The notes under the pieces were generated by a model. That model was given only the letters and a program-made list of their open reading frames with translations, searched no databases and was not told the DNA's origin. Position numbers and translations under genes: made by a program. Below are positions 32,783-42,833 of a stretch of 64,000 bases of DNA, piece by piece. Numbering within the stretch: the stretch's first letter is position 1; the number at the start of each line of letters is the position of its first letter. Origin of the DNA: Sphingomicrobium lutaoense (GTDB lineage Bacteria; Pseudomonadota; Alphaproteobacteria; Sphingomonadales; Sphingomonadaceae); assembly GCF_014195685.1 (NCBI RefSeq), contig NZ_JACICF010000001.1, positions 691,317 to 755,316 of the forward strand. Direction: 5' to 3'.

Positions 32783-32808
32783 GTTCCCCACTTGTTCTTT
32801 GAGAACAA
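32783..32808 (+). promoter_or_regulatory. LexA (SOS) box upstream of recA
   Basis: GTTCCCCACTTGTTC at 32783-32797 is an exact GTTC-N7-GTTC, the alphaproteobacterial LexA-binding consensus. It overlaps a perfect palindrome TTGTTCT-TTG-AGAACAA (32792-32808). It lies 63-89 bases upstream of the recA start and covers the -35 hexamer of the proposed recA promoter, the position expected for repression. Confidence 0.88.
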
Positions 32809-32820
32809 ATGCGGTACGAA
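32792..32820 (+). promoter_or_regulatory. Proposed recA promoter
   Basis: TTGTTC (32792-32797), a 17-base spacer, then TACGAA (32815-32820) fit a sigma70-like promoter, with the -35 embedded in the LexA box. The hexamers are imperfect, so this is a positional inference supported mainly by the overlapping operator. Confidence 0.5.
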
Positions 32821-32871
32821 CCCTGATGACCGGGCATGATCCCCTTGCCCGTTGACGAAAGGGAACAGGAC

Positions 32872-33936
<1,065 letters not shown>

Positions 33937-33946
33937 TCCTCGAAGA

Positions 33947-35221
33947 TCAGCTTCCTTCCGGCCCCGGGCAGCGTTCAGGCGTTGCTCCGGGGCTTCTTTT
34001 TGGGCCGTGGCTGAACAGGCGCCCGCGTTCGGTGACGAGGACGACGAGCAAGGCTGCGACTGCCGCGAGGGCCATGCCCGCAAGATAGGGGATCTGGGTG
34101 CCATCATAGGCCTGGCCGATGACCAGCCCCAGCGCCGCTGCCCCGACCGTTCCGAATGTTCCCTGCACCGAGGCCGCCGTTCCGGCGACCTTCGCCATGT
34201 TGGTCATCGCCAGCGTACCGAAATTGGCGGTGGTGAAGGCAAAGAAGACGAAACTCGCGGCCTGGAAAAGCACGAACAGCCATAGAGGCTCGACCATCCA
34301 CCATGCGACGAGCAGATGGGCGAGCGATACCATGAGAAAGCCGATCAGCCCCCAATGGCTGACGTTGCGCAGGCCGTAACGTTCGACGATGCGGCTGTTG
34401 CCCCAGCTGGCGATGCTCATCGGCGCGGCGATGGCGCCGAAAACGATGCCGATCGCACCCGGGCGCTCGAACGTCACACTGACGATTTGCTGGATGGAGG
34501 CGAGATAGGCGGTGAGAGCGGTAAAGACGGCGGTGAGCGCCATCGTATAGCCCAGCGACAGCCGATCGCGCAGCGCGATCAGGACCGCCTGTCCGACGAT
34601 CCCGAATTCGAGTTTGCGCCGATAGTCGGGATTGAGGGTCTCGGGCAGGCGGAGCCAGCCCCAGACCAGTACCGCCAGCCCGTAGCCTGCGAGGCCATAG
34701 AAGATCAGCCGCCAGTCGCCGAAGAAAAGGATCAGCTGACCGACCGATGGTGCAAGCACCGGGACCACCATGAAGACCATCATCGTGAGGCTCATCACGC
34801 GCGCCATTGCTTCGCCCTCGAACAGGTCGCGCACGATGGCGTTGACGAGCACGCGGCTGACCGCTCCGCTGGCGCCCATCAGGAAACGGGCGACGATCAT
34901 CAGGGTGAAATCCTGTGCCGCCGCCGCGACCGTTGCGAAAAGGAAATAGAGGCTGACCCCGCCTGCTAGCACGGGTTTGCGCCCGAAGCGGTCGGCGAGC
35001 GGCCCCCAGAGCATCTGGCTCGCGCCGAAGCCGAACATGTAAGCGAGGATGACGAGCTGCCGTTCATTGTCGCGCGTCACGCCCAGGTCGGCGCCGATCT
35101 GTGGCAGCGCCGGGAGCATCGTGTCGATCGCGAAGGCATTGAGCGCCATGAAAGCCGCGAGCAGGAGCACGATCTCCCGCTGGCCGGCGCGGAGCCGCTC
35201 GCTTGTGACGCTGTCTCTCAT
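33947..35221 (-). CDS. MFS exporter, Bcr/CflA-like drug resistance family
   Basis: Twelve-helix inner-membrane transporter of about 424 residues, probably a proton-driven efflux pump. The N-terminal half has FAIDTMLPALPQIGADLGV and the motif-A loop GPLADRFGRKPVLAGG, typical of Bcr/CflA-type multidrug exporters. I chose the ATG at 35221 (MRDSVTSERLRAGQREI); the frame stays open further upstream into the divergent peptidase gene but is unlike a protein start. The C-terminal tail (about 20 residues, charged) is encoded over the recA terminator. Substrate unknown. Confidence 0.85.
   Translation of the reverse strand: MRDSVTSERLRAGQREIVLLLAAFMALNAFAIDTMLPALPQIGADLGVTRDNERQLVILAYMFGFGASQMLWGPLADRFGRKPVLAGGVSLYFLFATVAAAAQDFTLMIVARFLMGASGAVSRVLVNAIVRDLFEGEAMARVMSLTMMVFMVVPVLAPSVGQLILFFGDWRLIFYGLAGYGLAVLVWGWLRLPETLNPDYRRKLEFGIVGQAVLIALRDRLSLGYTMALTAVFTALTAYLASIQQIVSVTFERPGAIGIVFGAIAAPMSIASWGNSRIVERYGLRNVSHWGLIGFLMVSLAHLLVAWWMVEPLWLFVLFQAASFVFFAFTTANFGTLAMTNMAKVAGTAASVQGTFGTVGAAALGLVIGQAYDGTQIPYLAGMALAAVAALLVVLVTERGRLFSHGPKRSPGATPERCPGPEGS
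33961..34001 (+). terminator. recA terminator, inside the 3' end of the convergent MFS gene
   Basis: GCCCCGG (33961-33967) pairs with CCGGGGC (33987-33993), followed by ttctttttg. It lies 25 bases after the recA stop. It sits within the last codons of the convergent exporter gene, whose stop is at 33947. Confidence 0.75.
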
Positions 35222-35291
35222 CGCTGCCTGCTGGCCTATCGGCAGGCGACATGCAACAAGCATCGCCGGACCAATGGGAAGGATATCGGCG

Positions 35292-36566
35292 ATGCGGGTG
35301 AAGCGGCGGACCATGTTGCAGGGGGCGATGGCGGGCATGGCGACCATGTCCACATCGTCGGCGCTTTTCGCACGTGAGGCCAAACAGCCGCTCGCCGGGG
35401 ATATTCCGATCCCGCCGCCCATCACCACCGCCGAGCGTCTTGACCGTCTCGACCGTGCCCGCGAGCGGATGGCGAAGAATGGTATCGGCGCGATCCTCGT
35501 CGAAGCGGGGGCGAGCCTCGACTATTATACCGGCGTCCGATGGTGGCGCTCGGAGCGGCTGACGGGGGCAATTATTCCGGTCGAGGGCGACCCGGTTATT
35601 GTCACGCCCTTTTTCGAAAAACCGTCGGTCGAGGAAAGCCTCGCGATTCCCGCCAGGGTGCTGACCTGGCACGAGCATGTCGAACCTCTGTCACTGGTCG
35701 CCGAATTCCTGCGCCATCGCGGGCTGGAAAAGGAGCCGGTCGGGATCGAGGAAAGCACCCGCTTCTTCATCGTCGACAAGCTTCGCGAAGCATTGCCGGG
35801 CGCGCGGATCGTGAGTGCTAATCCGGTGGTGCGCGCCGGGCGCATGATCAAGACCAAGCCAGAACTCGACCTCATGCAGGCGGCGTCGGACATCACGCTG
35901 GCCGCGATTGCGGAAGTGCATGACGCGCTGAAGCCCGGAATGACCGATGGCGAAGTGAAGGCGCTCCTGTCGGCGGCGATGGTCAAACGGGGCGGCGCAT
36001 CGCCTTGGGCGTTGGTGTTGTTCGGCCCTGCCGCGGCCCTGCCGCACGGAACGGGCCGTCCCCAGACGCTCGAAAAGGGGCAGGTCGTCCTCATCGACAC
36101 GGGCTGTTCGGTGCATGGATATCAGGCCGATATCTCGCGGACCTTCGTGGTGGGAGCGGCGCCGAGCGCCGACCAGCGCCGCGTCTTCGACCAGGTCGCG
36201 CGCGGACAAGAGATCGCGCGTGAAGCCTGCATTCCGGGCAACCCGGCCGGCAGCGTCGATGATGCGGTGCGCTCGGCCTATGAATCCTGGGGCTATGGAC
36301 CGGGCTATGCCTTGCCCGGCCTGTCGCACCGTACCGGGCATGGCATCGGCATGGAAGGCCATGAACCCATTAACCTCGTCAGGGGCGAGGAAACGCCGCT
36401 GGCTCCCGGCATGTGCTTTTCCAACGAGCCCGGTATCTATCTGCCGGGCCGGTTCGGCGTGCGGCTCGAGGATTGTTTCACCATGACCGAAGAGGGGCCG
36501 CGCTGGTTCAGCGTACCGCCGAAATCGATCGACGATCCCATCGGCAGTTCGGCGCGCCTCGCATGA
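35292..36566 (+). CDS. M24-family Xaa-Pro aminopeptidase-like metallopeptidase, probably exported
   Basis: Pita-bread-fold dimetal peptidase of about 424 residues. The metal ligands are in place: Asp269 and Asp280 in VVLIDTGCSVHGYQADISRT, the histidine in SHRTGHGIGME, and glutamates in CFSNEPGIYLPG and VRLEDCF. An N-terminal creatinase/prolidase-like domain precedes it. The first residues (VKRRTMLQGAMAGMATMS) look like a twin-arginine (Tat) export signal, suggesting periplasmic localisation; that is an inference. The ATG at 35292 is chosen on this basis. The stop overlaps the GST start by four bases. Confidence 0.85.
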   Translation: MRVKRRTMLQGAMAGMATMSTSSALFAREAKQPLAGDIPIPPPITTAERLDRLDRARERMAKNGIGAILVEAGASLDYYTGVRWWRSERLTGAIIPVEGDPVIVTPFFEKPSVEESLAIPARVLTWHEHVEPLSLVAEFLRHRGLEKEPVGIEESTRFFIVDKLREALPGARIVSANPVVRAGRMIKTKPELDLMQAASDITLAAIAEVHDALKPGMTDGEVKALLSAAMVKRGGASPWALVLFGPAAALPHGTGRPQTLEKGQVVLIDTGCSVHGYQADISRTFVVGAAPSADQRRVFDQVARGQEIAREACIPGNPAGSVDDAVRSAYESWGYGPGYALPGLSHRTGHGIGMEGHEPINLVRGEETPLAPGMCFSNEPGIYLPGRFGVRLEDCFTMTEEGPRWFSVPPKSIDDPIGSSARLA

Positions 36567-37186
36567 TCATCGTCCACCATCTCGAGAACAGCCGTTCGCA
36601 GCGCATCCTCTGGCTTTTGGAGGAGTTGCGGCTCGACTATGAAATCAAGCATTACAAGCGCGATCCCCGGACGATGCGCGCTCCCCGCGCGCTCAAGAAG
36701 GTGCATCCGCTCGGCAAGGCGCCGATCCTCCAGGAAGATGCCGTCATCCTTGCCGAGAGCGGAGCGATCTTCGAACATTTCGTCCAGACCGAGAAGCGTT
36801 TCGGGCCACCGCGCGACCTTCACGATGCGCGCCGCTATCGCCTCTATATGCATTATGCCGAGGGATCGCTGATGCCTCCCTTGTTCGCGATGCTGGTGGT
36901 GAACAAGCTCGGCTTGCTCGGCCGTCCGGCGCGAAAACCGATCATGAAGATGCTCCACGAACATTTCGTCTATCTCGACGAGGACATGGCCGACCGACCC
37001 TATTTCGCGGGCGACCAATTGACCGCCGCCGACATGATGATGAGCTTCCCGCTGGAGGCCGCGCGCAGCCGGGCGGGCCTCGACGAGCGCTATCCGAACC
37101 TTCTCGCATGGCTGCGCCGTTGTCATGAACGGCCCGCCTACCAGCGCGCGCTCGAACGGGGCGGGGACTATGCCTATGCCGGTTGA
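36563..37186 (+). CDS. Glutathione S-transferase family protein
   Basis: A 207-residue GST: an N-terminal thioredoxin-like half with VHHLENSRSQRILWLLEELRLDYE (the serine/asparagine-containing active-site region) and the cis-proline motif GKAPILQED, followed by the C-terminal helical domain with AGDQLTAADMMMSFPLEA (N-capping box). Its start overlaps the M24 peptidase stop (ATGA). Substrate cannot be read; likely detoxification. Confidence 0.88.
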   Translation: MIIVHHLENSRSQRILWLLEELRLDYEIKHYKRDPRTMRAPRALKKVHPLGKAPILQEDAVILAESGAIFEHFVQTEKRFGPPRDLHDARRYRLYMHYAEGSLMPPLFAMLVVNKLGLLGRPARKPIMKMLHEHFVYLDEDMADRPYFAGDQLTAADMMMSFPLEAARSRAGLDERYPNLLAWLRRCHERPAYQRALERGGDYAYAG

Positions 37187-37245
37187 CGCACGCTCCGGTG
37201 GCCGCAAAGGCTAGGCGCCGACAAGAAACAGGGGATTCGCGGAAA

Positions 37246-38550
37246 ATGGATATTGGCGTGAAAAAAGGAGGCCTGCCGCTTCACTGGCAGATGCTCATCG
37301 GCTTTCTGGTCGGCCTGATCTTCGGACTTTTTGCCAATGCCTTCGCGCAAGGCGCGGGCTGGGTCGATTTCGTCACCACCTATATCACGGGACCGATCGG
37401 CCAGGTCTTCCTGCGCCTCCTGTTCATGCTCGTCATCCCGCTGCTGTTCAGTGCTCTGGTGGTGGGGATTGCCGAGATGGGCGATGCCCGCTCCCTGAAG
37501 CGCGTCGGCCTTCGCACCCTAGCCTTCACGGTGGTCGTCTCGGGGATCGCGGTTGTCCTGGCACTATTCGTCGCCAATGTATTCGAGCCGGGGGCGGGCG
37601 TCGATCGCGCGATGGCGTCCTCGCTGCTCGAGGATGCGCGCGAAGGCGCGGGGGCAATCATCCAGAGCAATGCCGAGACGCCCTCGGGCATCAACGCGGT
37701 GCTGGCCATCATTCCCAGCAATGTCATCGCGGCGATGAGCGCCAACGACATCCTTGCCGTGATGTTTTTCGCGCTGATGTTCGGCATCGGCCTTCTGTTT
37801 ACCGACAGCAAGGAAGCCGAGCTTCTGCAGAAGGGCATCGAAGGCATTTTCCATGTCGCGATGAAGCTGATCATGTGGGTGATCCGCCTCGCGCCGATCG
37901 CCATCGCCTGTTTCATGTTCAACTTGGCCAGCGTCTTTGGCTGGGACCTGCTCATCCGGCTTGGTGCCTATGTCGGCGTGGTGCTGCTTGCTCTCGGCGT
38001 GCACATGTTCGTCGTCTATCCGCTGGTGCTGCGCATCGCGGGCGGGGTGAGCCCCATCTGGTTCTTCAAGAATGTGCAGGAAGCCATGGTAATGGCCTTC
38101 TCGACCGCCAGCTCGAACGCCACGCTTCCCTATGCGCTCAAGGTCGCCGACGAAAATCTCAAGCTGCCGCGCGCGCCGGCTCGCTTCGTCCTGACCATCG
38201 GCGCGACCGCCAACCAGAATGGTACCGCCATCTTCGAAGGCGTGACGGTTCTCTTCCTCGCGCAATTCTTCGGGGTCGACCTGACGATCGGACAGCAGGT
38301 GATCGTCCTTCTGATGTGCATTCTCGGTGGCATCGGGACCGCGGGCGTTCCGGCGGGCAGCCTGCCGGTGGTCGCGCTCATCCTCGCGATGGTCGGGGTG
38401 CCGCCTGAAGGCATTGGTATCGTCCTCGGCGTCGATCGCTTCCTCGACATGTGCCGCACCACGCTCAACGTGACGGGCGACCTTGCCTGCGCGACCGTGG
38501 TGAGCCGGGGCGAGGAGCGCGAAGCAGGGCAACCCGCGCTTCAGACATGA
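37246..38550 (+). CDS. Dicarboxylate/amino acid:cation symporter (DAACS family)
   Basis: Sodium- or proton-coupled uptake of C4-dicarboxylates or acidic/neutral amino acids. It is 434 residues with the multiple helices of the GltP/DctA fold. Two re-entrant hairpin signatures are visible: the serine-rich FSTASSNATLPYALKVADE and the later GATANQNGTAIFEGVTVLFLAQ. The C-terminal RFLDMCRTTLNVTGDLACATVV holds the conserved aspartate and asparagine. I use the ATG at 37246, since the TTG further upstream overlaps the GST stop with no family resemblance. Overlaps the HAD gene by four bases. Confidence 0.92.
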   Translation: MDIGVKKGGLPLHWQMLIGFLVGLIFGLFANAFAQGAGWVDFVTTYITGPIGQVFLRLLFMLVIPLLFSALVVGIAEMGDARSLKRVGLRTLAFTVVVSGIAVVLALFVANVFEPGAGVDRAMASSLLEDAREGAGAIIQSNAETPSGINAVLAIIPSNVIAAMSANDILAVMFFALMFGIGLLFTDSKEAELLQKGIEGIFHVAMKLIMWVIRLAPIAIACFMFNLASVFGWDLLIRLGAYVGVVLLALGVHMFVVYPLVLRIAGGVSPIWFFKNVQEAMVMAFSTASSNATLPYALKVADENLKLPRAPARFVLTIGATANQNGTAIFEGVTVLFLAQFFGVDLTIGQQVIVLLMCILGGIGTAGVPAGSLPVVALILAMVGVPPEGIGIVLGVDRFLDMCRTTLNVTGDLACATVVSRGEEREAGQPALQT

Positions 38551-39335
38551 CGCTCGATGAATTGCCGGATCGCTACTCCACCATCCTGTGCGATGTGTGG
38601 GGAGTGATCCACGACGGCGGTCGCCTCTATCCCGGCGTGTGCGAACGGTTTGCCCGGTGGCGCGAGGAAGGGAGGACGCTGGTCATCCTCACCAATGCGC
38701 CGCGCCCCGCCGACCGGGTGGAACGGGGGCTTGAGCGCATGGGGCTCGACCGGAGCCTGTGGAAAGCGCTGACGTCGAGCGGGCAGGCCGGGATCGAGGC
38801 GCTGACCCATCCGGTCCGGCCCGTCGGCTTTTGCGGGCTGCGCGAGGATTTCGAGGATCTGGAGGCACATGGCGTTTGCTTTGCCTCGGCGCAGGAGCCG
38901 CATGACGAAATCGCTCTGACCGGGCTCGACGAGCAGCGCGACCGCGTCAGCCAATATGATGCCGATCTCGATGACTGGCTCCAGCGCGGCATGACGCTCC
39001 ATTGCCTTAACCCCGACCGCATCGTCGTGCATCGCGGAGAGCGCGTGGTTTGCGCGGGCGCGCTTGCCGACGAATATGAGCGGCGCGGCGGCAAGGCGAT
39101 CTGGTACGGCAAACCCGAAGCGCCGATCTTCGACCATGCGCTTCAGCTGGCAGGAAATCCGCCCTTGGACGAAGTCGTGATGATCGGCGACGGACCGCAT
39201 ACCGACATGCTGGGGGCCTGCCGCAAGGGGATCGACGCCATCTTCGTTCGCGGCGGCATCCAGGAAGGCGAGGAATATGACTGGAGCGAGGAGTTCGGCG
39301 ACTGGCGCCCGCTCATGACCGTTTCGGGGCTTTGA
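38547..39335 (+). CDS. HAD-superfamily hydrolase, subfamily IIA (TIGR01459-like)
   Basis: A 262-residue phosphatase-like protein. Motif I is ILCDVWGVIHDGG with the nucleophile aspartate; motif II is ILTNAPRP; the IIA cap domain lies between; and motif IV is IGDGPHTDMLGACRKG, where the metal aspartates sit. It resembles the sugar-phosphatase/NagD-like branch. Substrate is unknown. It overlaps the upstream symporter stop (ATGA), and its 3' end runs 23 bases into the convergent flippase gene. Confidence 0.87.
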   Translation: MTLDELPDRYSTILCDVWGVIHDGGRLYPGVCERFARWREEGRTLVILTNAPRPADRVERGLERMGLDRSLWKALTSSGQAGIEALTHPVRPVGFCGLREDFEDLEAHGVCFASAQEPHDEIALTGLDEQRDRVSQYDADLDDWLQRGMTLHCLNPDRIVVHRGERVVCAGALADEYERRGGKAIWYGKPEAPIFDHALQLAGNPPLDEVVMIGDGPHTDMLGACRKGIDAIFVRGGIQEGEEYDWSEEFGDWRPLMTVSGL

Positions 39336-40644
39336 CCCCGCGCGGCGCGATGCGCCGATATTCCCGCAGCGTCTGGCCGACGAGCATCGCGGTCATCACC
39401 ACATTGCCGAAGAGATAGGCACCGGCAGCGCCGATCAAGCCGAAATGCTCCGACAAGGGGAAGATGGCGATCAGGAAGGCAAGCACGCCCACCGCGCGTG
39501 CGATGAGCGGCGATTGCGGCTTGTCGAGCGCATAGAGCGTGGGCTGCAGCGGGAAGCTGATCAGCACGAGCAGCGGGACGCCCGCCATTACGAGAAGGGG
39601 AGCGAAGGCCCCGAGGAATTCCTCGCCGAAGGTCAGCGCGATGAGCGGCCTGCCACCGATGACGAGCAGGAGGAATGCCGCCAGTCCGATCGCGGCCGCC
39701 AGCGCGGCACCGCGCAGCAGGAATTGCCAGGGCCTGCTCGAACGCACGTCCATCTTCACGATCTCGGGATAGAAGGCCTTGGCGAAGAGGTCGGCGGGCT
39801 TTTGTGCGCTGTCGGCGATCGAAGCGGCGACACGGTAGAGCGCCGCACCTGCCGGGCCGAGCAGACCGCCGACGATCAACCGCGCCACTGGGCCCCATGC
39901 CGCCTTCAGGGTGATAGTCAGGTTGACGTTGATCGCGAACGGCCAGGCGCGTTCGAGCCCATCGGGCCTGAGCGTCGGGGCGATGCCTTGGGTGAGGTCC
40001 TTGCGCCGCAATTCGCGCCAGCTCCACCACCAGGCCAGCAGCTGACCGAACATCTCGGTGAGGAACCAGATCAGCAGATAGGCCGCGAACGGCCAGCCTT
40101 GCCAATATGCGATGCCGATGAGGATCGCGCGCACGATCGGGTAGAGCGAGCTTTGCAGCGACAGGAGGTCGAAGCGGTCGAGGACGCGCAGGATCCCGAC
40201 CGGCGTGGCAGCGGCGAGGAAGGGGATGATGAGGCAATAGAGCATCGCCTCGCCGATGAGCGGGTCGGGCAGGCCGAACCAGCCGCCCACGAGAGGCAGG
40301 AGCAGCATGGCACCCACCATGCCGAGGAGGCCGCTGACGATGTCCAGGCCGAGCGAGAAGCCGGTAGCGCGCTTCAAGGGATCGGCATCGCCTTTGTCAT
40401 AAGGCCCGCCGCCGTAGCGGATGATGAGCTGCCAGCTCTGGAAACGGCTGATCCCGCTCGCCGCCTGGGCATAGCTGATGACGAGGATGAGCAGGCCGAA
40501 GCCTTCGAGGCCGAGGCCCCGCCCTGCCAGCGCCAGTGTAGCGAGGCTCGCGATGGCGGCGATTACCTTGGCGACCGTCAGATAGCCGCTATTCTTCAGA
40601 AGCGACCGGAAATGCCGGTCGGCGAGCCAATGCCTCATGGGCAT
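39313..40644 (-). CDS. Polysaccharide flippase-like membrane protein (Wzx/MATE superfamily)
   Basis: A 443-residue protein of about twelve hydrophobic segments, starting KNSGYLTVAKVIAAIASLATLALAGRGLGLEGFGLLILV, as in Wzx/RfbX oligosaccharide translocases. It probably moves an undecaprenyl-linked glycan or related lipid across the inner membrane. It stands alone without sugar-biosynthesis genes nearby, so its substrate is unknown. Its stop lies inside the 3' end of the convergent HAD gene. Confidence 0.78.
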   Translation of the reverse strand: MPMRHWLADRHFRSLLKNSGYLTVAKVIAAIASLATLALAGRGLGLEGFGLLILVISYAQAASGISRFQSWQLIIRYGGGPYDKGDADPLKRATGFSLGLDIVSGLLGMVGAMLLLPLVGGWFGLPDPLIGEAMLYCLIIPFLAAATPVGILRVLDRFDLLSLQSSLYPIVRAILIGIAYWQGWPFAAYLLIWFLTEMFGQLLAWWWSWRELRRKDLTQGIAPTLRPDGLERAWPFAINVNLTITLKAAWGPVARLIVGGLLGPAGAALYRVAASIADSAQKPADLFAKAFYPEIVKMDVRSSRPWQFLLRGAALAAAIGLAAFLLLVIGGRPLIALTFGEEFLGAFAPLLVMAGVPLLVLISFPLQPTLYALDKPQSPLIARAVGVLAFLIAIFPLSEHFGLIGAAGAYLFGNVVMTAMLVGQTLREYRRIAPRGVKAPKRS

Positions 40645-40679
40645 GGCTCTAGACCAAGGCGCAGCGATTGTCGCCCGCC

Positions 40680-42710
40680 TTAATCGGCGGGTTCGCGTTC
40701 CCGCGCGACGATCCTGTCAGCCAGCGCGCCATTGACGTCGGCCAGATGGTCGAACTCGGCTTCATAGCTAGCAAGACCCTGGCTCAACGAGCGGAGTTCG
40801 GCATCGAGCCCGTCGAGTTCGCTGGCAGGCAGAAGCATGTCGATGCGGTCCCAATCTTCCCATCCATCGCGCGGCATCATGCCGAGCATCTGTCCGCGCC
40901 GACTGGCCAGCGAGGAGCCGATCCGGCTCGACGAAGCATTGGGCGCGGTGATGGTCAGGCGATGCATCGGTTCGAGGAGATGCGGCTTGGCGGCCTCGAG
41001 CGCTTCCTGCATCGCCACGCGGCCTGCCGTTCGGAATGCCAGTTCGCTTGAATCGACGCTGTGATAGCTGCCGTCGAGCAGGGTGACCGCGACATCGACG
41101 ACGGGAAAGCCCAGGGGGCCTTTGGTCATGGCATCCTTCACGCCTGCCTCGACCGCAGGGATATATTGCTTGGGCACATTGCCGCCCTTCACCTGCTCGT
41201 CGAAGCGGAAACCCTCGCCGCGCGCCAGCGGGCGCACTTCGATGACCACGTCCCCGAACTGGCCATGCCCACCCGACTGCTTCTTGTGCCGGCCGCGTTG
41301 GGTGACCGGTTTGCGAATGGATTCGCGGTAGGGAATGTTGGGCTGCTGTCCGTTGACGGCGACGCCATAGCGCTGCTCGAGCCGCTGGAGAGCGGTGTTG
41401 AGATGCTCATCGCTCATGCCGATGAGGATGAGTTGCCCTTCTTCCTGCGTGACACCAAGGCCGGCATCTTCCTCGATGATCTTGGCGAGCGCCGAGGAAA
41501 GGCGGACATCGTCCTTTCGGTCGCGCGGCGCGATCGCCATGCGCGCGTTCCTCGCCGGTTTGACGATTTCGATGGGCGGGGGCAGGGGAGCATCGCCCGC
41601 CCATTCGCCGCTTTTCCAATCGTCGACCTTGGCGACCCCGACCAGCTGGCCATTGCGCGCACCGTCGGCCTTTTCCTGCCCGCCGCCCTGCAAGGACAGG
41701 ATCGAGCCCAGGCGAACGCGGGCGCCGCCTGCGGTCGAGATTTCCTCGCCCTCCTCGAAGCTGCCCCCGAGAGCCCGGGCGATGGTCAGCCTACCAACCG
41801 CATTTCCATGGTGGGTCTTGGCGGCATAGATGGCGCGTTTCTCGACGCCGAGACGGCGAGCGGTGACATCGGGTCCCGGCCCGTCATGGCGCAGCGCCTT
41901 CAGGAGCCGCCGGATGCCCCATTCGCCGGTCGCCGAACCGAACAGCACCGACACGCCCAGATTGTCTTCGGTTTCATGGTGAAGGTCTTCGAAGATGCGT
42001 CGATCCTCGGGTGTTTCGTCCATCAGCAATTGTTCGAGGAGCCGGTCGTCATGGTCGGCCAGCTGTTCGAGCATGTGATTGCGCGCCTCGACTTCGTCCT
42101 CGCTGATGTCTTCGGGCATCTCGATCTGCTCGGACGCCTTGCCGATGCGATAGCTGTAGGCGCGCTCGAGGGCGAGATCGACGAAGCCGGTGATCTTGTC
42201 ATTTTCGCGGATCGGCAGTTGGCGGGCAATGAGCGGCGAGACGGTGAGCGGCTGGAGAGCCTTCAACAGGTCGCGGATGCTGCCATGCGCCTGGTCGATC
42301 CGGTTGACGAAGATGAGATGGGGAATGCCCTGTTCGTCGAGCATCCGCAGCGCGGGCGCGGCGAGCACGGCCCGGCCAGGATCGGGATCGACCACCACGA
42401 TGGCGAGGTCCGCGACGGCGACCGCGCGGGCGGCGTCTTCGCTGAAGCTCGGCGATCCCGGCGCATCGACGATGGCGAAATGCTGGTCGTGATAGTCGAA
42501 ATGGAGAAAATTGCTTTCGGTCGATCCGCCGCGCGAACGCGCTTCGGGACTGGCATCGCCGATGGTATTTCCGTCCTCCACCTTGCCCCGTCGTGAAATC
42601 GCGCCGGCAGTGTGGAGGAGGGCTTCCGCGAGGCTTGTCTTGCCTGCACCGGCCGGTCCCACCAGCGCGATCAATGTATCGCCGACAATCTCTCCTGCGA
42701 CCCTGCCCAT
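40680..42710 (-). CDS. Elongation factor G-like GTPase
   Basis: A 676-residue EF-G paralogue with all five EF-G domains apparent: a GTPase domain with G1 GPAGAGKTS (residues 18-25), then domain II, domain III (MSDEHLNTALQRLEQRYGV), domain IV (GRHKKQSGGHGQFGDVVIEV) and domain V near the C-terminus. It differs from translational EF-G in the GTPase motifs: G3 is DAPGS (82-86), lacking the catalytic histidine of DTPGH, and G4 is NRID (136-139). A role in translation stress or ribosome recycling is possible but unproven. The ATG at 42710 is chosen because MGRVAGEIVGDTLI matches homologous starts. Confidence 0.85.
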   Translation of the reverse strand: MGRVAGEIVGDTLIALVGPAGAGKTSLAEALLHTAGAISRRGKVEDGNTIGDASPEARSRGGSTESNFLHFDYHDQHFAIVDAPGSPSFSEDAARAVAVADLAIVVVDPDPGRAVLAAPALRMLDEQGIPHLIFVNRIDQAHGSIRDLLKALQPLTVSPLIARQLPIRENDKITGFVDLALERAYSYRIGKASEQIEMPEDISEDEVEARNHMLEQLADHDDRLLEQLLMDETPEDRRIFEDLHHETEDNLGVSVLFGSATGEWGIRRLLKALRHDGPGPDVTARRLGVEKRAIYAAKTHHGNAVGRLTIARALGGSFEEGEEISTAGGARVRLGSILSLQGGGQEKADGARNGQLVGVAKVDDWKSGEWAGDAPLPPPIEIVKPARNARMAIAPRDRKDDVRLSSALAKIIEEDAGLGVTQEEGQLILIGMSDEHLNTALQRLEQRYGVAVNGQQPNIPYRESIRKPVTQRGRHKKQSGGHGQFGDVVIEVRPLARGEGFRFDEQVKGGNVPKQYIPAVEAGVKDAMTKGPLGFPVVDVAVTLLDGSYHSVDSSELAFRTAGRVAMQEALEAAKPHLLEPMHRLTITAPNASSSRIGSSLASRRGQMLGMMPRDGWEDWDRIDMLLPASELDGLDAELRSLSQGLASYEAEFDHLADVNGALADRIVAREREPAD

Positions 42711-42833
42711 AGCGTAATCTCCCCTGGCTCCGAGTGAACGAAGCGCGAGTCGCAATGGGAAGCGGCAGGCGCTTCGCGAAACCGATAGCGTCTGCCTATC
42801 CTTGGCTTTTGTCTAGGGTGGGGACCCGAAAAA

